Source of the DNA: Treponema sp.
GTDB taxonomy: Bacteria > Spirochaetota > Spirochaetia > Treponematales > Breznakiellaceae
DNA length: 34,716 nucleotides
Reading direction: 5' to 3'
NCBI GenBank assembly: GCA_031290475.1
Contig: JAITNM010000053.1
Span: 1-34,716, forward strand
The notes below the pieces were generated by a model. The model was not told the DNA's origin and searched no databases. It saw only the letters and a list, made by a program, of their open reading frames with translations. Shown here in pieces: positions 8,211 through 16,643 of this stretch; position 1 is the stretch's first letter, and every line of letters begins with the position of its first letter. A program made the translations under genes and the position numbers.

Positions 8211-9473
8211 ATGATTAGTCCTGTTAAACAAATCGATGACGCCGTTTTAATGGATTCCCTTATTTCCCGTTTTTTACGCTATATCCGGGTTTGGACTTCA
8301 AGTGAGCATAAAGTAGAAGCCACCCCTTCGACCCCTGGTCAGTGGGATCTGGCGAAACTCCTGGAGGAAGAACTCCTTGCCCTGGGCCTCAAAGAGGTGA
8401 CGGTAACGGACCACGCCTACGTGATAGGGCAGCTTCCCGCCTCTCCGGGGAAAGAGACATTCCCCGCCATTGGGCTCCTGGCCCACATGGATACCTCTCC
8501 GGATGCCCCCGGCAAGGATGTAAAGGCCCGGGTGGTAAAAAGCTACGATGGTAAGAAAATCGGTCTTGTTGGCGGCCTTTTCCTCGATCCGGCGCTTGAG
8601 CCGGATTTAGCCGGCCAGTGCGGCAAAGCCATTATCCACACCGACGGGACCACCCTCCTGGGAGCGGACGACAAGGCCGGCATTGCCGAGATTATGGGAG
8701 CGGCGGAGTACCTCCTGGCCCACCCCGAAATTGAACATGGACCGGTGGAACTCATCTTTACCCCCGATGAAGAAACCGGGAAGGGCCTTCCGGAGTTCTC
8801 GCTGGAATTGTTGAAATCCAGGGCCTGTTATACCCTTGACGGCGGTCCCCTTGGAGAACTGGAGATCGAGTGCTTCAATGCCTACGCTGCCGAGGTGCTG
8901 TTCAAGGGAAAGGTGATCCACCCTGGTACTGCCCGGGGAGTGCTTGTCAATGCGGCGCTTATGGCCGGCTGCTTTGCCGCCATGCTTCCCCGGTCGGAAA
9001 GCCCTGAAGCCACCGACGGTTATTACGGTTACTATTGTCTTTCCGCTATCCAGGGAAATCACGAAACGGCCTCGGCGGGACTTATACTCCGGGATTTTGA
9101 CGCCCAGGGGATACTGCGGCGGGTTGCGGCGCTGGAACATTTTGCAAAAGCAGTGGAAGCCCAATTTCCGGGAGGAAAAGTGACGGTAAACGCCCGGCCG
9201 CAGTACTACAACATGCGGGAAAAAATTGAGGCCTCCCCTGGGGTGTTGGAAAAGCTTAAGGCCGCAGCTTCCAATACGGGCGTGAATTTTAAGCTGAAGC
9301 CTATCCGGGGCGGCACCGACGGCTCCCGGCTTACGGAACTCGGAATCCCCACCCCGAACATTTTTACCGGCGGCAGGAACTATCACAGCCGGATAGAGTG
9401 GCTTTCCGTGTCCGACATGATTGCTGCGTGCCGTCTGGTAATTGAGCTTGTCCGGCTGTGGGGAGAACCATAG
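8211..9473 (+). CDS. pepT: Peptidase T (tripeptide aminopeptidase)
   Basis: An M20-family zinc aminopeptidase of 420 residues that removes the N-terminal residue from tripeptides in the cytoplasm. The metal and catalytic signatures are intact: HMDTSPD (His92, Asp94), GADDKAG (Asp153 bridging region), the general-base pair in PDEETGKG (Glu187/Glu188), and a late His in [10 protein letters not shown]. The [15 protein letters not shown] context is typical of PepT rather than of the related dipeptidases or desuccinylases, and the length is normal for PepT. The gene stands alone between RecQ (divergent) and the sugar kinase, which starts 41 bases downstream. Its start lacks a ribosome-binding site but has a promoter-like element just upstream. 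Confidence 0.93.
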   Translation: MISPVKQIDDAVLMDSLISRFLRYIRVWTSSEHKVEATPSTPGQWDLAKLLEEELLALGLKEVTVTDHAYVIGQLPASPGKETFPAIGLLAHMDTSPDAPGKDVKARVVKSYDGKKIGLVGGLFLDPALEPDLAGQCGKAIIHTDGTTLLGADDKAGIAEIMGAAEYLLAHPEIEHGPVELIFTPDEETGKGLPEFSLELLKSRACYTLDGGPLGELEIECFNAYAAEVLFKGKVIHPGTARGVLVNAALMAGCFAAMLPRSESPEATDGYYGYYCLSAIQGNHETASAGLILRDFDAQGILRRVAALEHFAKAVEAQFPGGKVTVNARPQYYNMREKIEASPGVLEKLKAAASNTGVNFKLKPIRGGTDGSRLTELGIPTPNIFTGGRNYHSRIEWLSVSDMIAACRLVIELVRLWGEP

Positions 9474-9514
9474 CCCGTGATGATAATATTAAAAGTATTG
9501 GGAGGAGACAAGAA

Positions 9515-11107
9515 ATGAATGTAAAACAGGCAATTACTGAAGGTAAAACGAGTCTCGGTATTGAGCTTGGTTCCACTCGTATAAAGGCGGTATTGATTGA
9601 TGACCGCCACAGGCCCATCGCTTCCGGCAGCCATGACTGGGAAAACCGGCTGGAAAATGGCGTGTGGACCTATCATCTTGACGATGTTTGGGCAGGACTA
9701 CAAGACAGTTTTCGTAAGCTTGCCGGTGATCTGGAGGACCGCTACGGTGCAGCCCTTAGCCGGGTAGGCGCTATCGGTATTTCCGCCATGATGCACGGAT
9801 ACCTTGTCTTCGATAAAGACGGCAATCAGCTTGTTCCGTTCCGTACCTGGCGCAACACTATGACCGAACTAGCGGCCCAGGATCTTACCGGGAAATTCCG
9901 GTTCAATGTCCCTCAGCGCTGGAGTATTGCCCATCTGTATCAGGCCATGTTGAATGGGGAAGGCCATGTTAAAGATATTAGTTTTTTAACTACCCTGGCA
10001 GGTTTTGTACACTGGAAGCTGACCGGGGAAAAAGTACTTGGCGTTGGCGACGCCTCAGGCGTGTTTCCCATAGACAGCGTGGCAAACAACTACAACCCCA
10101 GGATGCTCGGGGTTTTCAACGAGCTTGCCCACGGCATGGGATTAGACCTTAAGCTGGAGGATGTACTTCCCACTGTCCTCGGCGCCGGCGCAAAGGCCGG
10201 CGTCCTTACCCCGGAAGGATCAAAACTGCTTGATCCTTCAGGCGGTTTGCAGGCAGGTATTCCCCTTTGCCCGCCCGAAGGCGACGCAGGAACCGGTATG
10301 GCGGCCACAAACAGTGTAAAGGAGTGTACCGGCAACATTTCTGCGGGTACATCAATATTCGCAATGATTGTACTTGAAAAAGAACTGTCCAAGGTATATC
10401 CGGAAATTGATATGGTCACGACGCCTACGGGAAAACCTGTAGCAATGGTGCACTGTAACAACTGTACCTCCGACCTTGATGCCTGGGTTAAATTGTTCGG
10501 TGAGTTAAATGAACTGGCAGGAACAAAGATAGAAAAGAGCGCGCTCTACGATGCCTTATATTACAAGGCGCTGGAAGGCGAAGCTGATTGCGGCGGACTT
10601 TTGTCCTATAACTACTATGGAGGAGAACCTATCATCGGTCTGGAACAGGGCCGGCCGCTTTTTGTCCGTACTCCTGATAGTCATTTTACCCTGGCAAATT
10701 TTATGCGGACTCTTCTCTTTTCCGCCATGGGAACGCTCAAGCTCGGCATGGATATTCTTACCGGGAATGAGAACGTCCGCATCAAAAGTCTCCTGGGCCA
10801 CGGCGGTTTATTCAAGACTAAGGGGGTGGGACAGGGATTAATGGCTGCGGCCCTCAATACGCCGATAGCGGTGATGGAATCCGCCGGGGAGGGCGGCGCC
10901 TGGGGGATTGCGCTCCTTGCGGCATATATGTTTCAAAGAGAAACCGGTGAAAGCCTTGAAGCGTACCTTGCACAAAAAGTATTTTCCGGCGACATGGGAA
11001 CGAGTGTTGAACCGGATACAAAAGACGCGGAGGGTTTTGCGGTATTTATGAAGCGGTATTCGGCGGGACTTGCGATTGAGAGCAGCGCCGCAACAAATTT
11101 AAACTAA
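9515..11107 (+). CDS. FGGY-family carbohydrate kinase
   Basis: A 530-residue sugar kinase of the FGGY/ASKHA fold. The N-terminal phosphate-binding loop reads [15 protein letters not shown], followed by the first-domain segment [16 protein letters not shown]. The C-terminal ATP domain contains [16 protein letters not shown] and [17 protein letters not shown]. The overall pattern resembles a divergent branch annotated as xylulokinase or ribulokinase-like, some members of which serve as L-ribulokinase in arabinose operons. No sugar isomerase or epimerase is adjacent, so the substrate remains open. The ATG at 9515 is chosen because GGGAGGAG lies about seven bases upstream; longer in-frame starts run into pepT. 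Codon use matches its neighbours. Confidence 0.8.
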   Translation: MNVKQAITEGKTSLGIELGSTRIKAVLIDDRHRPIASGSHDWENRLENGVWTYHLDDVWAGLQDSFRKLAGDLEDRYGAALSRVGAIGISAMMHGYLVFDKDGNQLVPFRTWRNTMTELAAQDLTGKFRFNVPQRWSIAHLYQAMLNGEGHVKDISFLTTLAGFVHWKLTGEKVLGVGDASGVFPIDSVANNYNPRMLGVFNELAHGMGLDLKLEDVLPTVLGAGAKAGVLTPEGSKLLDPSGGLQAGIPLCPPEGDAGTGMAATNSVKECTGNISAGTSIFAMIVLEKELSKVYPEIDMVTTPTGKPVAMVHCNNCTSDLDAWVKLFGELNELAGTKIEKSALYDALYYKALEGEADCGGLLSYNYYGGEPIIGLEQGRPLFVRTPDSHFTLANFMRTLLFSAMGTLKLGMDILTGNENVRIKSLLGHGGLFKTKGVGQGLMAAALNTPIAVMESAGEGGAWGIALLAAYMFQRETGESLEAYLAQKVFSGDMGTSVEPDTKDAEGFAVFMKRYSAGLAIESSAATNLN

Positions 11108-11123
11108 ACAGAAAAACAATGGA

Positions 11124-11153
11124 TTGACAGCAGAACAAAGGCATGGATATACT
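11124..11153 (+). promoter_or_regulatory. Strong sigma-70-type promoter, probably giving a leaderless mRNA
   Basis: A perfect TTGACA (11124-11129), an 18-bp spacer and TATACT (11148-11153, five of six) lie directly before the acyltransferase gene. The -10 ends six bases before the ATG at 11160, so the expected first transcribed base coincides with the A of that ATG. No Shine-Dalgarno sequence is present. A TTG that could extend the reading frame upstream is part of the -35 hexamer itself. Confidence 0.65.
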
Positions 11154-11159
11154 ATCCCT

Positions 11160-12050
11160 ATGGAAACATTGAGTACCGCCTTTAAAGATGTTATTAAGCA
11201 GGTTATTTTCTTATCAAAAGCGGCCGCAGTGGTGACCGAAGAAAATGTGTATCAAGAGGGTGATACCGCCATTTTGCCTTTTCTGGACAAAATAGTGGAA
11301 ACGCTAATCCTTCCCGGTTCCGGAATGAGCGGTATGGAAAACCTGATAGATTTATATCAAAAAGCGGAATCAGGTAAATCCTGCCTTTTGTTTCTGGAGC
11401 ATTACAGTAATCTGGATTTATCCCTTTTTTCGTATCTTTTACGCCAAGAATCGGAAATAGGAAAGGTCATTGCCAATTCAGTAGTTGCCATAGCGGGGAT
11501 CAAGCTTAGCGAAGAAAACTCTACTGTGGCTGCCTTTACCACCGCCTACAGCCGGCTCGTTATCTATCCCAGCCGTTCCCTCCTGGGACTTGACGCCGTA
11601 AAAGACCGGGCGGAGATAGTCCGCAGCAACGGGATAAACCGGGCGGCGATGAAGACCTTGCTTAAGTTAAAGGCAGGCGGCAAGCTCATCCTGGTATTTC
11701 CTTCAGGTACCCGTTACCGTCCATGGGACCCGGACACAAAAAAAGGGGTTCGGGAGATAGATTCCTACATTAAGTCATTTGATTATATGTGCCCTGTGGC
11801 GATAAACGGTGAAGCGCTTCATGTCCGCCAGGGTGACATGATGGAAGACTCGGTGAGTAATGATGTAATACGCCTTACCGCCGGTCCGGTATATTCTTGT
11901 ACGGAATTCAGGGACAAAGCCCGGCTGGATGCGGAAGCTGCAGGCATAGAGGATAAAAAGCAGTTTACGGTTGACGTTGTAATGAAGCTTCTTGATGATA
12001 TGCATGGTAAGGCGGAAACAGAGCGGGAAAAACTTCTTAAAACTCTGTAA
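11160..12050 (+). CDS. Glycerolipid acyltransferase (PlsC-like superfamily)
   Basis: A 296-residue protein with acyltransferase signatures. The HX4D catalytic motif appears as HYSNLD (His81, Asp86), and the substrate-binding motif as FPSGTR (about 180-185), the counterpart of FPEGTRS. This pattern marks glycerol-3-phosphate or 1-acylglycerol-3-phosphate acyltransferases of phospholipid synthesis. The protein lacks the long N-terminal domain of PlsB and has no clear membrane helix, so it is probably a peripheral membrane enzyme. Position 1 versus 2 specificity cannot be decided by eye. The start at 11160 is preferred because a consensus promoter ends six bases upstream, while the alternative TTG at 11124 lies inside its -35 box. 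It is convergent with the DUF58 gene, with a hairpin between them. Confidence 0.72.
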   Translation: METLSTAFKDVIKQVIFLSKAAAVVTEENVYQEGDTAILPFLDKIVETLILPGSGMSGMENLIDLYQKAESGKSCLLFLEHYSNLDLSLFSYLLRQESEIGKVIANSVVAIAGIKLSEENSTVAAFTTAYSRLVIYPSRSLLGLDAVKDRAEIVRSNGINRAAMKTLLKLKAGGKLILVFPSGTRYRPWDPDTKKGVREIDSYIKSFDYMCPVAINGEALHVRQGDMMEDSVSNDVIRLTAGPVYSCTEFRDKARLDAEAAGIEDKKQFTVDVVMKLLDDMHGKAETEREKLLKTL

Positions 12051-12078
12051 CGCTGAAAAGTATCGAGTTTTTCAGCGT
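12050..12078. terminator. Bidirectional hairpin between convergent genes
   Basis: A perfect 10-bp inverted repeat, ACGCTGAAAA and TTTTCAGCGT, is separated by nine bases. It begins at the last base of the acyltransferase stop codon and covers the stop codon of the DUF58 gene. It could end transcription from both sides, but no U-tract follows on either strand, so intrinsic termination is not certain; it may instead block RNA decay. Confidence 0.5.
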
Positions 12079-13325
12079 GTCCCCAGCCTTAACCGCTGAG
12101 CCCTTACTCCCGGTTTACGAGTATATATCTGTGTACAGATCGCCGCCGCCTCATCAAAGTTATCTCCCTGGAAAATGAACAGTATATCTATTTCCTTATG
12201 CTTTCCCTGGTTTTTTAAGAAACGATCCAGGGCGGAATTTTCCGCATTCAACCGCGGCAATGCCAATATTAGTACCGCCGTATCCACTGTAATCTCAGGA
12301 AGAGTAGTATTACTGTTCAACGGAAGCGCCGCAGGATACGCCAAAACAGAAGTCAATTCCGCAGGAGTACCTTCCCTTATTTCCGTAAGCCCTTCAAAAC
12401 CGATGCTGATTTCTATACCCTCCCCGGCATATTCAAAAATCAGGGCCAGGGCGTTTTCGCAGAGCAGGTCTACGGCCCGCCGGCCCGCTTCGGGAGAAAA
12501 AATGCCGGGATCGGCCTGGGTATCAATAAGCAGGACCAGCCTGGAATGGGGCGGCGGTTCCCTCTCGCCCTCACGGACAAACAGATCCCCTGCATGACCG
12601 TACAGCTTCCAGTTTATTCGGCGTGGATCGTCCCCTGGAATATAGGGCCGGTGATCGATGAGGTTATCGGTGTGTAAAAAATGAGGTTCCCTTCGCTGTT
12701 CACTTCCTCCGGAATGCACCTGGAGGGGGGGCGCTTTTTCCGCCGGACAGGGTATGGAAAACAGCCTGGCTTCGTTTACCTGGGGCAGGGTAAAGGCGGT
12801 CGCGAAGAGGCCTAAAATATCAAGGATAAGTAATTTATCCCTGGCGCCATAATAGGCGCCCCGTTCGGGAAAAACACAGGAACTCCCCTTGCCGCCAACA
12901 TAATCGGGATCGAAAAGATGGTAGAAAAACCTGCCGTCAAGGGTCTTAAGACGTATTTCATACCTAATAAGTATTCCCGGGAGGTGTAATAATTTTCCGT
13001 TGTCTCCCTTTTCGCAAAGCACTGTTCCCTGATTGCTCCCCGTGGCGTATTCCGGTGAAAATCGCACAGTAATAGAATATACCTTCTTTCGATGAATGAT
13101 AGTGAGGATCATTACCAGTATGAAACAGTAAGCTATCACAGACAGAAGAACTGCTCCAAACAGAATTAGTGCTAATTCACCGCGCAGGTTTCCTGTGATA
13201 AGAGAGAGAGAGGCGATAATAATGAGCAGGACGCCCAGCGGCTTGGAAGAGAAAAATGGCCGGGAAAGAGACGTTCCCCGCCAAAGCCAGCTTTTAGAGG
13301 GTTTTGATCCTTTCAATCCGCGCAA
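12072..13325 (-). CDS. DUF58 domain protein (MoxR partner)
   Basis: A 417-residue membrane-anchored protein. Two hydrophobic segments near the N-terminus (about residues 28-48 and 52-75) are followed by a large soluble part. The DUF58 signature RPYIPGDDPRRINWKLYGHAGDL is recognisable at about residues 228-250, followed by a von Willebrand A-like fold region (LVLLIDTQADP). DUF58 proteins are usually encoded beside MoxR AAA+ ATPases and are thought to act with them in assembly of envelope or enzyme complexes. Here moxR lies upstream and overlaps by 32 bases. The TTG start at 13325 is supported by GGGAG seven bases before it. The exact client is unknown. Confidence 0.85.
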   Translation of the reverse strand: MRGLKGSKPSKSWLWRGTSLSRPFFSSKPLGVLLIIIASLSLITGNLRGELALILFGAVLLSVIAYCFILVMILTIIHRKKVYSITVRFSPEYATGSNQGTVLCEKGDNGKLLHLPGILIRYEIRLKTLDGRFFYHLFDPDYVGGKGSSCVFPERGAYYGARDKLLILDILGLFATAFTLPQVNEARLFSIPCPAEKAPPLQVHSGGSEQRREPHFLHTDNLIDHRPYIPGDDPRRINWKLYGHAGDLFVREGEREPPPHSRLVLLIDTQADPGIFSPEAGRRAVDLLCENALALIFEYAGEGIEISIGFEGLTEIREGTPAELTSVLAYPAALPLNSNTTLPEITVDTAVLILALPRLNAENSALDRFLKNQGKHKEIDILFIFQGDNFDEAAAICTQIYTRKPGVRAQRLRLGTR

Positions 13326-14241
13326 AGCAAATCTCCCGTACGAGCTTTTCTCCCTGAGAGCGGGGGTCCCGCGTTTTTAACCGATGGACCAGAACAGACC
13401 CCGCAAGAGTGGTAATGTCCTCGTCGGTGACAAAATTCCTGCCCCGTACCAGGGCCACAGCCTTTGCCGCCTCAAGGAGGTGCAACGCCGCCCGGGGGGA
13501 AGCCCCTAGTGCAAAATTCCGGTGAGTGCGGGTATCCCTGACAATATCCGCAATGGCTTCTTTCAAACTTGGATGACAGAATACCCCTTCCGCCGATTTT
13601 TGGGCTTCCAGGAGCTCAGATACCTGCATAACCGGGGTGAGACGCTGCAATGCGTATTCTGCGGGATTTTCATCGAGTATTGAGATTTCGGCCTCCCGGC
13701 TCGGATAACCTAAGGAAAGGCGCATCATAAACCGGTCAAGCTGGGCCGCAGGAAGGGGAAAGGTCCCTTCACTTTCGATGGGATTTTGGGTAGCAATAAC
13801 GAAAAAAGGCTCCGGAGGGGCGTGGGTGGTCATGCCAATGGTAACCTGCCGTTCCGCCATTACTTCCAAAAGGGCGGACTGAACCTTAGGGGTAGTACGG
13901 TTAATTTCATCGGCAAGCACGATATTTGCCAGAACCGGGCCGGGCATGAAACGGAAAGTACGGCTTTCCGGATCGAATACATCGACTCCCGTAATATCGT
14001 AAGGGAGGAGGTCCGGGGTAAACTGAATCCGCTTAAAAAGAATGGGATTACCGTCCGGGGCGGCGATGAGCCGTGCGAAGGTCTTTGCCACCGTGGTTTT
14101 TCCCAGGCCGGGGTTATCCTCAATAAGTACATGCCCCTTGGCCAAAATAGCCGCCGTCAAAAGCTCTAAAAATTCCCGCTTGCCCCGGATCACCTGCTCG
14201 GCGCCCTTTATCAACGCCTGGGCCGCCTCTTCGCCGTTCAT
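13294..14241 (-). CDS. MoxR family AAA+ ATPase
   Basis: A 315-residue AAA+ chaperone-like ATPase. Walker A is PGLGKTT (about 44-50), Walker B is VLADEINR (about 108-115), and a MoxR-specific segment TTPKVQSALLEVMAERQVTIG follows. Sensor and arginine-finger regions fall in FFVIATQNPIESEGTFPLPAAQLDRFM. The C-terminal lid with RTHRNFALGASPRAALHLLEAAKA is also typical. It forms an operon with the DUF58 gene, and the pair probably remodels or activates envelope-associated protein complexes. No Shine-Dalgarno sequence precedes the ATG, but a promoter-like element ends six bases upstream. Confidence 0.92.
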   Translation of the reverse strand: MNGEEAAQALIKGAEQVIRGKREFLELLTAAILAKGHVLIEDNPGLGKTTVAKTFARLIAAPDGNPILFKRIQFTPDLLPYDITGVDVFDPESRTFRFMPGPVLANIVLADEINRTTPKVQSALLEVMAERQVTIGMTTHAPPEPFFVIATQNPIESEGTFPLPAAQLDRFMMRLSLGYPSREAEISILDENPAEYALQRLTPVMQVSELLEAQKSAEGVFCHPSLKEAIADIVRDTRTHRNFALGASPRAALHLLEAAKAVALVRGRNFVTDEDITTLAGSVLVHRLKTRDPRSQGEKLVREICFARIERIKTL

Positions 14242-14247
14242 GGGTTT

Positions 14248-14276
14248 AGCATACCCGTAGGAGGGGTGTTACGCAA
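14248..14276 (-). promoter_or_regulatory. Possible leaderless promoter for moxR-DUF58
   Basis: On the minus strand TTGCGT (14276-14271), a 17-bp spacer and TATGCT (14253-14248) end six bases before the moxR ATG. Each hexamer is imperfect (three and four of six matches). The support is the repeated six-base spacing seen at other genes in the window. Confidence 0.35.
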
Positions 14277-14306
14277 GGGTAATAATTTTCTGATTTTGAT
14301 GGTCCC

Positions 14307-14888
14307 TTATCTACGGCCGCGCTCATTATCCGGGTGCAGAAAGCAGTTTGTCAGGTGATCGTTTACAAGCCCCACCGCCTGCATATAAGCGTACATGATA
14401 GTTGGTCCTACAAAGGAAAAGCCCCGCTTTTTTAAGTCCTTGGAAATCGTTTCCGAAAGCGGTGTTGAGGCGGGAATCTCTTTCATCGTTTTAAAGTGAT
14501 TGATCACCGGCTCCCCGTCCACCCAGTTCCAGAGCCATTTTGAAAACGAAAGGGGCCCTTCCGTCATTTTTAAGTACGCCCTGGCATTACCGATGGCGGA
14601 TTCAATCTTGCGCCGGTTCCGGATTATCCCCGTGTCCTGCATAAGCCGTTTAATGTCCCGTTCCCCATACCGGGCTATCACTTCAGGGTTCATCCCTTCA
14701 AAGGCTTCCCGGTAGCCTTCCCGGCGTTTCAGAATGGTAATCCAGGAAAGCCCTGCCTGGGCGCCCTCAAGGACGAAGAATTCAAAGAGTTTCCTATCGT
14801 TTTTTAAGGGGCGGCCCCATTCTTTATCATGGTATTTAGTATAGGTGTCATCTGAAAGACACCAGGGACACCGGATCCGTTCTTGCAT
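14307..14888 (-). CDS. tag: DNA-3-methyladenine glycosylase I
   Basis: A 193-residue base-excision repair enzyme that removes N3-methyladenine from alkylated DNA. The family's zinc ligands are visible: a Cys near the N-terminus (about Cys7 in RIRCPWC), His20 in YHDKEWG, and the C-terminal His and Cys in NDHLTNCF. The characteristic FFVLEGAQAGLSWITILKRREGYREAF helix-hairpin region and the FSKWLWNWVDG segment are present. Length is normal for Tag. It is transcribed divergently from ddl, and nothing suggests co-regulation with its neighbours. Confidence 0.95.
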   Translation of the reverse strand: MQERIRCPWCLSDDTYTKYHDKEWGRPLKNDRKLFEFFVLEGAQAGLSWITILKRREGYREAFEGMNPEVIARYGERDIKRLMQDTGIIRNRRKIESAIGNARAYLKMTEGPLSFSKWLWNWVDGEPVINHFKTMKEIPASTPLSETISKDLKKRGFSFVGPTIMYAYMQAVGLVNDHLTNCFLHPDNERGRR

Positions 14889-14941
14889 TTTAATTCTCTT
14901 GGACTTTAATTTGCCATCATATTAGGTTATGCTGGATGTAT

Positions 14942-14992
14942 CAAGAGGCTTCGCCTCTTGTTCGGTTTAAACTGTGCGGCTTCCAGCCGCAC
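14942..14992. repeat. Two tandem perfect hairpins upstream of ddl
   Basis: Hairpin one (14942-14960) has the 8-bp stem CAAGAGGC/GCCTCTTG with a TTC loop. Hairpin two (14974-14992) has the 8-bp stem GTGCGGCT/AGCCGCAC with a TCC loop. The ten bases TATCAAGAGG that open the first hairpin recur at 15004-15013. They lie between divergent tag and ddl, so they are not simple terminators. They may be part of a dispersed repeat element or structure in the ddl leader. Confidence 0.6.
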
Positions 14993-15035
14993 TAAATAGA
15001 GGTTATCAAGAGGACGAAGGAAAGGCCGGGTTGTT

Positions 15036-16133
15036 ATGAGCGGGAAAATCAGGGTAGGCATTCTGTTCGGCGGGAAATCGGCGGAACACGAGGTGTCTTT
15101 GCAATCGGCAAAGAACGTGTTGGAGGCGCTGGACCGGGAAAAATACGAGCCGATTCTGATCGGGATAGATAAATCCGGCAAGTGGCTCCTCAATGACCAG
15201 TCGAAATTCCTCCTTAACGCGGAGGACCCTAAACGGATTCGGCTTAATCCCCAGAGTGAGGCGGTTGTCCTGGCTCCCCAAAGCGGGGGGGCAATTGTTA
15301 AATTAACCGAAGGGCGGAGCGGTGGAGCGGTGGATGTGGTTTTTCCCTTACTCCACGGACCCTTTGGAGAAGACGGGACGGCCCAGGGGCTTTTGAAGCT
15401 GGCGGATATTCCCTTTGTGGGCGCCGGCGTACTCGGTTCCGCGGTGGGGATGGACAAGGACGTGATGAAGCGCCTGCTCCGGGACGGGGGCGTTCCTATC
15501 GGCAAATTTCTCGTGTTCCAGGTCCATGAATCGGCGCCGGCTTTCAAGACGGTCATCGAAAAACTGGGACTCCCCTTTTTTATCAAACCGGCCAACATGG
15601 GGTCCTCCGTAGGGATAAACAAGGTTCATAATGAAATGGAATACCATCCCGCGGTAAAAGAAGCCTTTGAGTATGACCGGAAGGTCATTCTGGAAGAATT
15701 TATCGATGGCCGGGAACTTGAGTGCGCGGTCCTGGGCAACGAGACGCTGGAGGCTTCCGTACCGGGGGAAGTGATCTCCGCCCATGAATTTTATTCATAT
15801 AACGCGAAATACCTGGACGAAAACGGGGCTGCCCTGGAAATACCTGCCAAATTGCCCAATGAACTGGTGGAAGAAATTCAGGATTTGGCGATAAGGACTT
15901 TTCAGGCGCTGAACTGCGAAGGTCTTGCCCGGGTTGATTTCTTCCTCCGGGGCAATAGGGAACTTTTTGTGAACGAGATCAACACTATACCGGGATTCAC
16001 CAGGATCTCAATGTACCCCAAGTTATGGGAAGCCTCAGGTATTGGTTATACCGAGCTTATCGGCAGGCTTCTCGACCTGGCAATTGCCAGGCACCGGCAG
16101 GAAAAGGGACTTAAAACCAGTTACGAGGCTTAA
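15036..16133 (+). CDS. ddl: D-alanine--D-alanine ligase
   Basis: An ATP-grasp ligase of 365 residues that joins two D-alanines for peptidoglycan precursor synthesis in the cytoplasm. Visible signatures are the N-terminal FGGKSAEHEVSLQSA, the substrate and ATP loop LLHGPFGEDGTAQGLL, the lysine strand PFFIKPANMGSSVGINKV, and the metal-binding end FVNEINTIPGFTRISMYPKLWEASG. Length is normal for the family. The Tyr/Phe determinant that distinguishes D-Ala from D-Lac ligases was not resolved by eye, so D-Ala-D-Ala is assigned as the default. An AAGGAAAGG stretch lies upstream of the ATG at 15036. Its stop codon overlaps the stop of the convergent thioesterase gene. Confidence 0.93.
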   Translation: MSGKIRVGILFGGKSAEHEVSLQSAKNVLEALDREKYEPILIGIDKSGKWLLNDQSKFLLNAEDPKRIRLNPQSEAVVLAPQSGGAIVKLTEGRSGGAVDVVFPLLHGPFGEDGTAQGLLKLADIPFVGAGVLGSAVGMDKDVMKRLLRDGGVPIGKFLVFQVHESAPAFKTVIEKLGLPFFIKPANMGSSVGINKVHNEMEYHPAVKEAFEYDRKVILEEFIDGRELECAVLGNETLEASVPGEVISAHEFYSYNAKYLDENGAALEIPAKLPNELVEEIQDLAIRTFQALNCEGLARVDFFLRGNRELFVNEINTIPGFTRISMYPKLWEASGIGYTELIGRLLDLAIARHRQEKGLKTSYEA

Positions 16134-16531
16134 TTTGTCTCTGGTCCCAGTCCCGGTTTATCCCACCGGGGGGGAATTTTTGCCGGTATACCCCGGGAAT
16201 TTACCAAAGCCCAGGTAACCTTTGCCGCCGCAATGAGTTCATCCCCCCGTTTTATCTCCTGGACTATAATGCCGCTTGCCGCACCCTTTTTAATGGGCCA
16301 GGAACGGATAGTAAGCCGGTCATCGGTTACGGCGGATTTCTTGTAGTCTATTTCGATCCGGGCAATATAAACCCCAAAACCAGCCTCAATAAGGGCAGGA
16401 TAATCAAAATCGACGGTTTTGAGAAATTCATACCGGGCATATTCAAGGTAATTGAGGTAATTGGCATTATTAACATGCCCATAACTGTCACATTCATAGG
16501 TACGAACGGCCAACGAACATTCGCTAATCAT
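16130..16531 (-). CDS. Acyl-CoA thioesterase (4HBT hotdog family)
   Basis: A 133-residue single hotdog domain of the 4-hydroxybenzoyl-CoA thioesterase type. The active-site region YECDSYGHVNNANYLNYLEYARYEFL matches the pattern around the catalytic Asp/His of YbgC-like enzymes (here DSYGHVNNANY), followed by IEIDYKKSAVTDDRL strands. It should hydrolyse acyl-CoA or acyl-ACP thioesters; chain preference is unknown. It shares the palindromic TTAA at 16130-16133 with ddl, each gene using it for its stop codon. A second, different 4HBT protein is encoded in the polyene cluster at 30.6 kb. The start has no Shine-Dalgarno sequence but a consensus -10 six bases upstream. Confidence 0.85.
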   Translation of the reverse strand: MISECSLAVRTYECDSYGHVNNANYLNYLEYARYEFLKTVDFDYPALIEAGFGVYIARIEIDYKKSAVTDDRLTIRSWPIKKGAASGIIVQEIKRGDELIAAAKVTWALVNSRGIPAKIPPRWDKPGLGPETN

Positions 16532-16537
16532 AACTTA

Positions 16538-16567
16538 ATTATATAAAATAAGATTCTTTTATAGCAA
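16538..16567 (-). promoter_or_regulatory. Probable leaderless promoter for the 4HBT thioesterase gene
   Basis: On the minus strand TTGCTA (16567-16562), an 18-bp spacer and a perfect TATAAT (16543-16538) end exactly six bases before the ATG. No Shine-Dalgarno sequence precedes the start codon. Together this suggests transcription beginning at or next to the ATG. Confidence 0.55.
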
Positions 16568-16591
16568 GTAGAGCCGGAATTTTAATATATC

Positions 16592-16620
16592 TTGAAAAAT
16601 CGATAAAGAAATAGTAAAAT
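16592..16620 (+). promoter_or_regulatory. Sigma-70-type promoter for the MBL-fold gene
   Basis: TTGAAA (16592-16597), a 17-bp spacer and TAAAAT (16615-16620) match the consensus at five positions each. Transcription would start near 16627, giving a short leader that contains the AAGGGTGG ribosome-binding site before the ATG at 16644. Confidence 0.6.
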
Positions 16621-16643
16621 TTGATACGATAAGGGTGGGTAGT

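Noticed and set aside
8632-8640. Perfect DnaA-box-like TTATCCACA
   Set aside because: It is a single copy inside the pepT coding sequence, with no cluster of boxes or AT-rich unwinding region, so it gives no evidence for an origin here despite the parS site.
8607-9386. Minus-strand open frame of 259 codons
   Set aside because: It is antisense to pepT, whose catalytic motifs are intact. No ribosome-binding site or family motif was seen on the opposite strand.
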